A stretch of DNA of 35,494 bases from Oscillospiraceae bacterium (GTDB lineage: Bacteria > Bacillota > Clostridia > Oscillospirales > Acutalibacteraceae), in NCBI GenBank assembly GCA_902791235.1, contig CADAUV010000014.1, positions 1 through 35,494 on the forward strand, given 5' to 3'. This document shows positions 17,809-25,085 of this stretch, piece by piece. Under the pieces are notes generated by a model. The model was not told the origin of the DNA and did not search any database. It saw only the letters and a program-made list of their open reading frames with translations. The position numbers and the translations under genes are program-made. Position 1 is the first letter of the stretch; each line of letters opens with the position of its first letter.

Positions 17809-19506
17809 ATGGACAAGAAAGAATTAGAAGAAGATGTACTTGCTTCAGGCAAGTCAGCTGAAAAAAAGCCTAAGAAGACTTCAGGCAAGAAAAAGCAGAG
17901 AAAAGGCATTTCAAAAAATACGGCTAAGATAATTAAAAGCTGTGTTTGCGTTGTGGTAGTTGTTGCGCTTCTTGTTTGCTATGTTGCAACAGGCACAGCA
18001 AGGAAGGGTGTAATCGCTTCAACAGGTCTTCCTGCAAAGTGCTTTACCTCTTTAACGGTTTCTGACGGCGAAAATAAAGCTAACATTAAGGTAGCTACTT
18101 ACAATTTCTATTATGCTACAACCTACAATCAGATGAGAAATACTGCAGAGCAGTATTCACAGTACGGACTTGACCTTGCTGACGCAGGTATGGATGTAGA
18201 TTTTACAAAGAAGCTTTCAAAGCAGACTTATACCGATACTGAAACAAATGAGGAGATGACATGGGAGGAGCATATGCACGAGCTCACTCTCGACGCTATC
18301 AAGAATACCTATGTTTATTACCTCGAGGCTGTTGCGGCTAACGACGGCAAGGAGCCTGAGATTACCGAGGAACAGCAGAATGAGATTCAGGAAGCTCTTG
18401 ACAGCTACAAGGAATCAGCTCAGCAGTATCATTATTCACTTGACGCATATCTCACTGCCGCTATGGGTAAGGGCGTGGACGAAAAGCTTTTCAGGCAGGA
18501 GGTTACCCGTCAGTATATAGCACAGAATTATCAGAGCGACCTTCAGTCAGGCGCAGCTCAAACCAACTACACTGACGAGGATATTCAGGCATATCTTGAC
18601 GAGCATCTTGAGGATTATCAGACTGTTGATGTAATGCTTTATGAATGTTCTTCCGAGGATGAGGCTAAGGAGTTTGCTTCAAAGCTTTCGGCTGACGGCT
18701 CAAACTTCGGCGAGCTTGCATCTTCATATGCAACCGATGATTACGACAAGGAAGTATTAAAGGATAACGCTTATTCTACCTTTATCGGTGCAACAAAATC
18801 CGTTCTTCAGCAGAGAACGGATACTAACGGAAATCCGGCATATGCTATTTCTGCCGCTGACAGTGCAACGGTTACAGATGAGGAGTCAAGCGAAACAACT
18901 TATCCGGGTCTTGATTATCTCTTCAGCACGGACAGAACTGCAGGCGAGGTTTACACTTACAGCACAACGGTTGCTTATATTATCGAGCCTGTATCTTTAA
19001 GTGAGAGAAATATTGTAAATGTTCGTCATATCCTTATATATGCCGACGATGAGCTTGAGGCAACGGAGCAGTCAACTGCTTCTGCTGACAAGTGGGCAGA
19101 AGCTTATGACAAGGCTCAGGACATTCTTAAGCAGTGGCAGGACGGCGACGCAACCGAGGACAGCTTTGCTGAACTTGCTAAGGAGAATTCAGCAGACAGT
19201 TCTGCTTCTAATGGCGGTCTTATTGAGAATATTACAACAGGAACAATGGTAAACTCCTTCAATACATGGATTTTTGATTCCGCGCGTAAGGCTGGAGATA
19301 CTGCAATTGTAAGAAGTGATTACGGTTACCATGTAATGTACTTCTCAAGCGAAGGCGACCAGACAGTTTATGCTTACCAGATTTCACAGACACTTGCATC
19401 TGAGGACTCAACGACTACAAATACTGAGCTTCTTGATTCTTATACTGTAAGTGAAAATATATTCGGCTCCTGTTATAATCAGAAGGATTATGATTTCAGC
19501 AACTAA
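17809..19506 (+). CDS. membrane-anchored parvulin-type peptidyl-prolyl isomerase, basic tail
   Basis: This second extracytoplasmic foldase has 565 residues. The cytosolic N-terminus (1-43) is strongly basic (15 Lys/Arg against 6 acidic) with a KKPKK and KKKQRK stretch, followed by one membrane helix at about 44-60. A helical SurA_N-like region follows. The PpiC domain lies at about 404-512, with VRHILI (H407), FAELAKENSADSSASNGG and YGYHVMYF (H508), and is of near-normal length. The protein is related to the preceding foldase but diverged, consistent with an old duplication. GTAAAGGATG supplies the ribosome binding site. The gene ends before a strong terminator. Substrates are unknown; secreted or surface proteins are expected from the family. 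Confidence 0.88.
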   Translation: MDKKELEEDVLASGKSAEKKPKKTSGKKKQRKGISKNTAKIIKSCVCVVVVVALLVCYVATGTARKGVIASTGLPAKCFTSLTVSDGENKANIKVATYNFYYATTYNQMRNTAEQYSQYGLDLADAGMDVDFTKKLSKQTYTDTETNEEMTWEEHMHELTLDAIKNTYVYYLEAVAANDGKEPEITEEQQNEIQEALDSYKESAQQYHYSLDAYLTAAMGKGVDEKLFRQEVTRQYIAQNYQSDLQSGAAQTNYTDEDIQAYLDEHLEDYQTVDVMLYECSSEDEAKEFASKLSADGSNFGELASSYATDDYDKEVLKDNAYSTFIGATKSVLQQRTDTNGNPAYAISAADSATVTDEESSETTYPGLDYLFSTDRTAGEVYTYSTTVAYIIEPVSLSERNIVNVRHILIYADDELEATEQSTASADKWAEAYDKAQDILKQWQDGDATEDSFAELAKENSADSSASNGGLIENITTGTMVNSFNTWIFDSARKAGDTAIVRSDYGYHVMYFSSEGDQTVYAYQISQTLASEDSTTTNTELLDSYTVSENIFGSCYNQKDYDFSN

Positions 19507-19512
19507 TTAATT

Positions 19513-19536
19513 AACAGGAGGGGAAGCCCTCCTGTT
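19513..19536 (+). terminator. intrinsic terminator after the foldase pair
   Basis: A 10-bp GC-rich stem, AACAGGAGGG (19513-19522) with CCCTCCTGTT (19527-19536), has a GAAG loop and is followed by TGTTTTTAT. It lies 6 bases after the stop and only 29 bases before the next start codon. Confidence 0.9.
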
Positions 19537-19565
19537 TGTTTTTATCTTATTAAAGAGGTACTTCG

Positions 19566-19817
19566 ATGAATGTAAATTCAGATATTAAAAGGCTTACCGA
19601 TGAGATTTCAAGGCTGACAGCGGCGCTTGAGGATGTGAACTTTGAGTGCCAGAGGCTGGAGATTATTAACTCTAACCTTGATTTTCAGCTTAAATCGGTA
19701 AACCGCGAATTAAAACAGAATATTGCAATACTCGAAGCCCTCGAGAATGAAAACAAGGAGCTTAAATCCAAGCTCAGGGAATTAAAGCAGCAGGGAGGTA
19801 ACACCGATGGAGTATGA
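19566..19817 (+). CDS. small coiled-coil protein, function unknown
   Basis: The 83-residue product is predicted to be almost entirely helical. It contains a heptad-like run of Leu/Ile from about residue 5 to 75 (for example IKRLTDEISRLTAALEDV and NIAILEALENENKELKSKL), so it is probably a coiled-coil dimer. It has no membrane helix, Cys pair or catalytic motif apart from one isolated Cys. An AAAGAGGT site precedes ATG 19566. Its 3' end overlaps the next gene by 11 bases and contains that gene's GGGAGG ribosome binding site, so the two are translationally coupled. I do not recognise the family. It stands where a fumarase alpha-subunit gene would normally be, but is far too small to replace it. 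Confidence 0.8.
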   Translation: MNVNSDIKRLTDEISRLTAALEDVNFECQRLEIINSNLDFQLKSVNRELKQNIAILEALENENKELKSKLRELKQQGGNTDGV

Positions 19818-20334
19818 GCTTAATACTTCTGAGCTTCGCGAGTACGCACCAAAGCTCAGAGCGGGGGACAGAGTTGTCCTGTCAGGTACGGTATATACCT
19901 CAAGGGATGCCGCGCATAAGAGAATTGTCGCAGCTATTGATAACAGCGAAGAGCTTCCGTATGATATCAGGGACGCAGTTATTTATTATGCAGGTCCTAC
20001 ACCTGCGCCCGAAGGTTTACCGATAGGCTCCTGCGGTCCTACCACCTCGGGAAGAATGGATGTTTTTTCACCGCGTCTTCTCGACCTCGGACTTGTCGCA
20101 ATGATAGGCAAGGGTGAGAGAAGTGATGAGGTCTGCGACGCTATTATCAGAAATAAAGCGGTATATTTCTGCGCTATCGGCGGTGCAGGCGCTCTTGCCG
20201 CTAAATGTATTGAGGAGTGCGAGGTAATCGCCTATGATGACCTCGGATGTGAATCGGTTAAGAAATTAAAAATAAATAAATTTCCGTTGACAGTCGCAAT
20301 TGACTGTTCGGGCGGTAATATATTTAAAAGGTAA
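19807..20334 (+). CDS. class I fumarase / L(+)-tartrate dehydratase beta-type subunit (no alpha gene adjacent)
   Basis: This 175-residue protein matches the C-terminal (beta) domain of class I iron-sulfur fumarases and tartrate dehydratases. Together with an alpha subunit that holds the [4Fe-4S] cluster, the family interconverts fumarate and malate or dehydrates tartrate. Visible landmarks are LSGTVYTSRDAAHKR near the N-terminus, IYYAGPTPAP, GSCGPTTSGRMD, MIGKG, FCAIGGAGALAAKCI and YDDLGCESV. Length is normal for a separate beta chain. The start is set by GGGAGG just upstream. Normally the alpha gene lies directly upstream; here a coiled-coil gene is found instead and no alpha gene occurs in the window. 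Either the alpha gene is elsewhere or the protein has another partner. Fumarase versus tartrate dehydratase cannot be decided. Confidence 0.88.
   Translation: MEYELNTSELREYAPKLRAGDRVVLSGTVYTSRDAAHKRIVAAIDNSEELPYDIRDAVIYYAGPTPAPEGLPIGSCGPTTSGRMDVFSPRLLDLGLVAMIGKGERSDEVCDAIIRNKAVYFCAIGGAGALAAKCIEECEVIAYDDLGCESVKKLKINKFPLTVAIDCSGGNIFKR
20300..20328 (+). promoter_or_regulatory. weak candidate promoter inside the fumarase gene end
   Basis: TTGACT (20300-20305) and TTTAAA (20323-20328), 17 bases apart, could start a transcript near 20335 for the zinc-ribbon gene. The -10 match is only 4 of 6, and the gene may simply be read from upstream. Confidence 0.3.
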
Positions 20335-20365
20335 ATAATACATATTTATGTAAGGAGAACGAATT

Positions 20366-20998
20366 ATGATTATTTGTAAACAGTGCGGCGCTTCTAATGT
20401 TGACAACGGTATGTTTTGCTGTAACTGCGGTTCAGTGCTTGAAAGCGCAGGAATTCCGAATTATTCCGACACACAGGGATATGTAAATCCTCAGCAGGAT
20501 ACAAATAATTCAGGTGTTTATACTTCTGTTAATAATACAGGCAGTCAGCCGTATTATACTCCTGACCCCTCGCAGCCTGCTCAGCCGACATATCAGCAGC
20601 AGTATCAGCCTCCTGTTCAGCCTCAGCAGCCGCAGTATCAGCCCTATTCGGGCGGTCAGCCGCAGCAGCCTTATCAGCAGGGATATCAGCAGTATAACCA
20701 GCAGTATTATCAGCCCTTCGGCGACCAGAACTTTGCTCAGCAACAGCAGCTTGCAAATTCTGCAAAGAGCCTTGGAATTGTTGCTCTCATATTCGGTTTC
20801 ATAATTCCTTTTGTTACATGGATTACAGGCTCAATTTGTATTAAAAGAGCAAATCAGGTTTCTGACTATGCAAATTCCTTTGGCTATCAGGAGATTGCCA
20901 ATACAGCAAAAACTGCTAAGACGCTTGCAACAATAGGCATAATAGTTTCAGTAATTAATGCCTTAATTACCATTGCTCTTCAGTCGATGCCACATTAA
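20366..20998 (+). CDS. zinc-ribbon, Gln/Pro-rich membrane protein
   Basis: This 210-residue protein has three parts. Residues 1-22 form a zinc ribbon with Cys pairs at 4/7 and 18/21. Residues about 40-130 are a low-complexity Gln/Pro/Tyr segment (QQYQPPVQPQQPQYQPY-like). Two membrane helices lie at about 136-160 and 186-206. The C-terminal part resembles DUF4190-type small membrane proteins, common in Firmicutes with this same zinc-ribbon plus disordered-linker layout. The zinc ribbon would face the cytoplasm. The start follows a TAAGGAG site. The role is unknown; no enzyme motif is present. The terminator just downstream closes the transcript. Confidence 0.85.
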   Translation: MIICKQCGASNVDNGMFCCNCGSVLESAGIPNYSDTQGYVNPQQDTNNSGVYTSVNNTGSQPYYTPDPSQPAQPTYQQQYQPPVQPQQPQYQPYSGGQPQQPYQQGYQQYNQQYYQPFGDQNFAQQQQLANSAKSLGIVALIFGFIIPFVTWITGSICIKRANQVSDYANSFGYQEIANTAKTAKTLATIGIIVSVINALITIALQSMPH

Positions 20999-21011
20999 TA
21001 TACAGTTGTTT

Positions 21012-21047
21012 AAGAGCGGAGTTTCGGGGTATCCCTTCTCCGCTCTT
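21012..21047. terminator. intrinsic terminator between convergent genes
   Basis: AAGAGCGGAG (21012-21021) pairs with CTCCGCTCTT (21038-21047), and an inner GGG/CCC pairing shortens the loop. TTTGTT follows on the plus strand. It lies in the 51-base gap between the zinc-ribbon gene and sigK and probably mainly serves the plus-strand gene; minus-strand use is less sure because no clean T-run follows there. Confidence 0.75.
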
Positions 21048-21049
21048 TG

Positions 21050-21730
21050 TTATAAATTATCCCTGATGTATCCGAGTACCTTTTTCTCTATGCGTGAAAC
21101 ATAGCTCCTGCTTATATTAAGCCTCTGTGCAACCTCGCGTTGCGTCAGCGGCTTTTTGTTATTAAGCCCGTAGCGGAGAATAATTATTTCCCTTTCTCTG
21201 TCATTTTCAAGCGAGTTGATAATCTGAACTGCCTTTCTCCAGGCGATTTTTTTGTCAAGATTATCAGCCATATCGGTTTCAACGCTTATAGTGTCTTCAA
21301 TTGTTAGCGGATTTCCGTCCTTGTCAATTTCAAGTGTGTCGCTTAAATAAACATCTCCTGCACTTTTCTTAGCGCTTCTGAAATGCATCAGTATCTCGTT
21401 TTCAATGCATCTTGAAGCGTAGGTTGCAAGGCGCGTGCCCTTATCTGCATTGAAGCTGTCTATTGCCTTGATTAGTCCGATAGTGCCGATGCTTATAAGG
21501 TCGTCGGTGTCGTTTGTTTTTGAATAGTATTTTTTTACAATATGGCTTACAAGTCTCAGATTTCTTTCAATAAGAACAGCCCTTGCATTCATATCTCCTT
21601 CACTCATTTTTTCAAGGTATTCCTTCTCCTGCTTAGGCGTAAGCGGCTTTGGGAATGACGAAGTGTTCTGAATATGTAATATGAAATATAATACATTCGC
21701 ACTTAATAGCGATATCAGCGCTGAAAGCAT
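21050..21730 (-). CDS. sigK: RNA polymerase sporulation sigma factor, pro-sigma-K
   Basis: Sigma-K directs late mother-cell gene expression during spore formation. The 226-residue protein begins with a hydrophobic pro-sequence of about 20 residues (LSALISLLSANVLYFIL), which in Bacillus is removed by SpoIVFB. Next comes the sigma-K-typical SFPKPLTPKQEKEYLEKM. Region 2 includes ERNLRLVSHIVKKY, DLISIGTIGLIKAIDSF and ATYASRCIENEILMHFR. Region 4 ends with the helix-turn-helix LTQREVAQRLNISRSYVSRIE. The gene is unbroken, so no skin-type element interrupts it here. GGAGGAG precedes the ATG by seven bases. Sigma-E of the same family is the alternative, but the N-terminal signature is that of sigma-K. 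It implies a sporulating lineage. Confidence 0.92.
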   Translation of the reverse strand: MLSALISLLSANVLYFILHIQNTSSFPKPLTPKQEKEYLEKMSEGDMNARAVLIERNLRLVSHIVKKYYSKTNDTDDLISIGTIGLIKAIDSFNADKGTRLATYASRCIENEILMHFRSAKKSAGDVYLSDTLEIDKDGNPLTIEDTISVETDMADNLDKKIAWRKAVQIINSLENDREREIIILRYGLNNKKPLTQREVAQRLNISRSYVSRIEKKVLGYIRDNL

Positions 21731-21747
21731 AGCATCTCCTCCGTTTG

Positions 21748-21775
21748 ATACTATGCTTTTTTTAACTTGTCTTAT
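21748..21775 (-). promoter_or_regulatory. possible sigma-E-type promoter of sigK
   Basis: On the minus strand, CATAGTAT (21755-21748) fits the sigma-E/K -10 pattern CATAnnnT. An ATA core (21775-21773) lies 17 bases upstream as a -35-like element. Sigma-E transcription of sigK is known in Bacillus. The short motifs and the very short leader (start near the ribosome binding site) keep this tentative. Confidence 0.33.
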
Positions 21776-21785
21776 TACCTAAATA

Positions 21786-21814
21786 ATGACATTTATTTTC
21801 GTATATGATATAAT
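21786..21814 (+). promoter_or_regulatory. sigma-A-type promoter of the transglutaminase-like gene
   Basis: ATGACA (21786-21791) and TATAAT (21809-21814) are 17 bases apart, with TG one base before the -10 (extended -10). Transcription should begin near 21821, about ten bases before ATG 21831, so the leader is barely longer than the AGGTG ribosome binding site. The -35 box contains the first ATG of a longer in-frame reading, which is therefore not the start. Confidence 0.68.
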
Positions 21815-21830
21815 TAGCAAAGGTGATAAT

Positions 21831-22991
21831 ATGAAAGCACTTAAAAGATTAATAATTTTCCTTATAGTTGTTGCGCTTGCGCTCGCTTTTCTGAAATATG
21901 CTATACCCGTTGTTTTCCCAAAGGTCGAAAGTGTGAGTGAAGAAACTGTTACACTGAATAAAACCGACGAATCCCTTTTCACGCTTAACAGGGAGCGGCT
22001 CAGTGATGACGAGCTTTTACTCTATGAATCCTTATTATCCCGGATTGCTTCATTTGAAACGGAGTTCAAGCTTGACACAAAGGATTCAAAACAGGCAATG
22101 AAGGTGTATGATGCGGTAATTGCCGACCACCCCGAATATTACTGGCTGAGTTATGTCAGTATAAGCGCTTATCAGAAGGGCAGCAGTATAATTATAAGCC
22201 CCTATATCAGCGAGGATATGGATAGCGTAAAAGCAAATTATGCAAAGCTTAAAGCATTGAGTGATGAGCTTCTCAGCGAAACCGAGTCGATGAGCAATTA
22301 TGAAAAAGCGCTTTATTTTCATAACTATCTTATTGATAACACCTCTTATGACAGCTCATCGGCATACGATGTAACAGCAGGCGGCGGTGTTCTTGAGCGC
22401 GGTCAGTATATGCCGAGCGTTAATGCTTACGGCGCCTTATGCCTTAATAAAGCTATATGCTCGGGCTATGCCTGCGCGTATCAGATGCTTCTCAATATGT
22501 CGGGTATTCCTTGCTCAAGAGTTAAGGGTACGGGCTTTGAAAATAGTGGAGCTGTCGGGCATGAATGGAATATCCTTTGCCTTGACGGCGAGTGGTATTA
22601 TACGGATGTTACTTGGGATGACCCCGTGGCGGACGACGGGAGCGAAGGGCATGAATACGATTATTTCTGCATAAATGATGCAGAGCTTAATAAAACTCAC
22701 AGCATTAATGAAGGAGAGCTTATAAAGCCCTGCAGTGCAACCGGTTATAATTACTTTGTATATAACGGTCTTTATTTTGAAAGTTATTCCTTTGAATCGG
22801 TCAGACCTGTCATAGAAAACGGAATTAGCGGCGGTGCGGTACGCCTTAAATTCTCATCAAAGGAGGAAGCAGATAAAGCTCTGTCGGATTTGATAGATAA
22901 TTATAAGCTATGGGAGATTGACGGTGTTAGCGAAAGTGTGAGCTACGGCGTTGACAGCACGGGCGAAAGGCTTGCAATATTTTTTAAATAA
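21831..22991 (+). CDS. membrane-anchored transglutaminase-like cysteine enzyme
   Basis: The 386-residue product starts with a basic stretch and a hydrophobic segment (LIIFLIVVALALAFLKY), acting as a signal anchor, so the rest should be outside the cell. A transglutaminase-like core follows with all three catalytic residues: C210 in AICSGYACAYQ, H244 in GHEWNI and D259 in WYYTDVTWDDP. Bacterial members of this superfamily act as proteases, amidases or crosslinkers of peptides and wall-linked proteins; which applies here is unknown. A PxY-type N-terminal helical region (about 30-190) and a short C-terminal domain flank the core. The start at 21831 is fixed by the promoter and AGGTG site upstream. 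It is monocistronic, divergent from sigK, and ends at a terminator. Confidence 0.87.
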   Translation: MKALKRLIIFLIVVALALAFLKYAIPVVFPKVESVSEETVTLNKTDESLFTLNRERLSDDELLLYESLLSRIASFETEFKLDTKDSKQAMKVYDAVIADHPEYYWLSYVSISAYQKGSSIIISPYISEDMDSVKANYAKLKALSDELLSETESMSNYEKALYFHNYLIDNTSYDSSSAYDVTAGGGVLERGQYMPSVNAYGALCLNKAICSGYACAYQMLLNMSGIPCSRVKGTGFENSGAVGHEWNILCLDGEWYYTDVTWDDPVADDGSEGHEYDYFCINDAELNKTHSINEGELIKPCSATGYNYFVYNGLYFESYSFESVRPVIENGISGGAVRLKFSSKEEADKALSDLIDNYKLWEIDGVSESVSYGVDSTGERLAIFFK

Positions 22992-22998
22992 GCATATT

Positions 22999-23026
22999 AA
23001 ACAACTCGCTTAAAGGCGAGTTGTTT
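22999..23026 (+). terminator. intrinsic terminator after transglutaminase-like gene
   Basis: An 11-bp stem, AAACAACTCGC (22999-23009) with GCGAGTTGTTT (23016-23026), closes on a 6-base loop and continues into a T-run. It lies 7 bases after the stop. Confidence 0.9.
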
Positions 23027-23032
23027 TTGCTA

Positions 23033-23061
23033 TTGCAATTTATAATAATATAATGTATAAT
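23033..23061 (+). promoter_or_regulatory. sigma-A-type promoter of uvrBA
   Basis: TTGCAA (23033-23038) and TATAAT (23056-23061) are 17 bases apart. Transcription would begin near 23068, giving a leader of about 49 bases. I saw no GAACn4GTTC-type LexA box overlapping it, although uvrB is SOS-controlled in many Gram-positives. Confidence 0.65.
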
Positions 23062-23116
23062 ATTTTGATTGCAAAAATTTCAGAATTTTTTTAATACTAC
23101 TACTGTGGGTGAAATT

Positions 23117-25075
23117 ATGGATAAATTCAAATTAGTGAGCAAATTTAAGCCGACGGGCGACCAGCCTCAGGCTATAGACGCTCTTGTAAAAGGTGCTTTG
23201 AGGGGCGACAGGGAACAGACCCTTATGGGCGTTACGGGCTCAGGAAAAACCTTTACAATGGCGAATATCATTGAAAAAGTGAATAAGCCTACCCTTGTAC
23301 TTGCACATAATAAAACGCTTGCGTCCCAGCTTTGCAGTGAGTTTCGCGAGTTTTTTCCTGATAACGCCGTCGAGTATTTCGTATCCTATTATGATTACTA
23401 TCAGCCGGAGGCATATGTGCCGACCACGGATACCTATATCGAAAAGGATTCTTCTATAAATGATGAGATTGACAAGCTCCGCCATTCCGCTACCTCGGCT
23501 CTTTTTGAAAGACGAGATGTAATCATAGTAGCTTCCGTATCCTGCATTTATTCAATCGGCGACCCTGTTGATTATGAGAGTATGGTTATCTCGCTTCGTT
23601 CGGGTATGGAATACGACAGGGATAAGCTTATCGCAAAGCTTGTTTCAATACAGTACGAGAGAAATGATATCAATTTTGTCAGAAATAAGTTCAGAGTCAG
23701 AGGGGATACACTCGAAATTTTCCCTGCGGGTTCTTCGGGTAATGCGGTAAGAATTGAGTTTTTCGGCGACGAGATTGACAGAATATGTGAAATCCATCCG
23801 CTCACGGGTAAGGTTGAAGGCGTGCTTTCCCATGTCGCAATTTATCCCGCCTCGCTCTATGTCGTAGGGCAGGAGAAGATTAACAGAGCTTGCGAGCAAA
23901 TCTATAATGAGATGGTTGAAAGAGTGGCTTATTTTGAGGAGAAAGATAAGCTGCTTGAGGCTCAGCGTATCCGTGAACGCACAATGAATGATATAGAAAT
24001 GCTCAGGGAAACAGGCTTTTGTAAGGGCATTGAAAACTATTCAGCGATTATGAGCGGCAGAAAACCGGGCGAAGCGCCCTTTACTCTTATAGATTATTTC
24101 CCCGATGATTTTCTCCTGTTCTGTGATGAAAGCCATGTTATGCTTCCGCAGGTAAGAGGTATGTATGCAGGCGACAGAGCGAGAAAGGAAAGCCTTGTGG
24201 AATTCGGCTTCCGTCTCCCGAGTGCGCTTGACAACAGACCGCTTCAGTTTGATGAATTTTATAACAAGATAAATCAGGTGATTTTCACTTCTGCTACTCC
24301 GGGTGATTTTGAAAAAAGCCACAGCACGCAGATTGTTGAACAGGTTATCAGACCGACAGGTCTACTTGACCCGATTATAACCGTTAAGCCCACTGATGAC
24401 CAGATGGACGACCTTTTATCTGAAATCAATATCCGTGCAGGCAGGGGAGAAAGAGTGCTTGTAACAACTCTTACCAAGGCTATGGCGGAGGACCTTACAA
24501 AGTACCTTGAGGGCTTTGATGTGAAGGTCCGATATATGCACCATGATATTGACACGATTGAGCGTATGGAGATTATAAGGGATTTAAGGCTCGGGGAATT
24601 TGATGTTCTTGTGGGTATTAACCTTCTTCGTGAGGGTCTTGATATTCCCGAGGTATCGCTTGTCGCAATTCTCGACGCGGACAAGGAGGGCTTTTTGCGT
24701 TCTGAAACCTCGCTTGTTCAAACAATAGGCAGGGCGGCGAGAAATGAAAACGGCGAGGTTATTATGTATGCCGACAGCGTAACTCCTTCAATGGAACGTG
24801 CCATAACCGAAACCCTGCGAAGAAGAAATATTCAGGACAAGTACAATAAGGAGCACGGTATAATTCCGAAGACTATACAGAAGGATGTAAGTCAGATTAT
24901 TGAAATTACGACAAAAGAGAAGCTCGACGGTAAAAACCGAAATCTTACAAATAAGGATAAGGCGATACTTATAAGAAAGCTTAATCAGGAGATGAAGGAG
25001 GCTGCGAGAATGCTTGAATTTGAGCATGCGGCGTTCCTCAGAGATCAGATTGCCGAGCTTGAAAAGAGTATGTAA
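23117..25075 (+). CDS. uvrB: excinuclease ABC subunit B
   Basis: UvrB verifies DNA damage in nucleotide excision repair and recruits UvrC after delivery by UvrA. The 652-residue protein is a superfamily 2 helicase-like ATPase. Motifs seen in order are Walker A in [13 protein letters not shown], the damage-probing beta-hairpin [20 protein letters not shown] (motif II region), [14 protein letters not shown] and QTIGRAARN (motifs V and VI). The C-terminal UVR helix pair ([18 protein letters not shown]) binds UvrC. I chose ATG 23117 behind GGGTGA; an upstream in-frame TTG at 23069 sits at the predicted transcript start. It is followed ten bases later by uvrA, the usual partner. No uvrC is present in the window. 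Confidence 0.97.
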   Translation: MDKFKLVSKFKPTGDQPQAIDALVKGALRGDREQTLMGVTGSGKTFTMANIIEKVNKPTLVLAHNKTLASQLCSEFREFFPDNAVEYFVSYYDYYQPEAYVPTTDTYIEKDSSINDEIDKLRHSATSALFERRDVIIVASVSCIYSIGDPVDYESMVISLRSGMEYDRDKLIAKLVSIQYERNDINFVRNKFRVRGDTLEIFPAGSSGNAVRIEFFGDEIDRICEIHPLTGKVEGVLSHVAIYPASLYVVGQEKINRACEQIYNEMVERVAYFEEKDKLLEAQRIRERTMNDIEMLRETGFCKGIENYSAIMSGRKPGEAPFTLIDYFPDDFLLFCDESHVMLPQVRGMYAGDRARKESLVEFGFRLPSALDNRPLQFDEFYNKINQVIFTSATPGDFEKSHSTQIVEQVIRPTGLLDPIITVKPTDDQMDDLLSEINIRAGRGERVLVTTLTKAMAEDLTKYLEGFDVKVRYMHHDIDTIERMEIIRDLRLGEFDVLVGINLLREGLDIPEVSLVAILDADKEGFLRSETSLVQTIGRAARNENGEVIMYADSVTPSMERAITETLRRRNIQDKYNKEHGIIPKTIQKDVSQIIEITTKEKLDGKNRNLTNKDKAILIRKLNQEMKEAARMLEFEHAAFLRDQIAELEKSM

Positions 25076-25085
25076 AGGAAGTTTT

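Noticed and set aside
20510..20804. Several overlapping open frames on both strands across the Gln/Pro-rich segment
   Set aside because: They come from the CAG-rich low-complexity codons of the zinc-ribbon gene; their products are meaningless Leu/Arg- or Ala/Asp-rich strings.
23027..23116. LexA/SOS box at the uvrB promoter
   Set aside because: No GAACn4GTTC-like palindrome could be found near the -35/-10 boxes; only AT-rich sequence is present.
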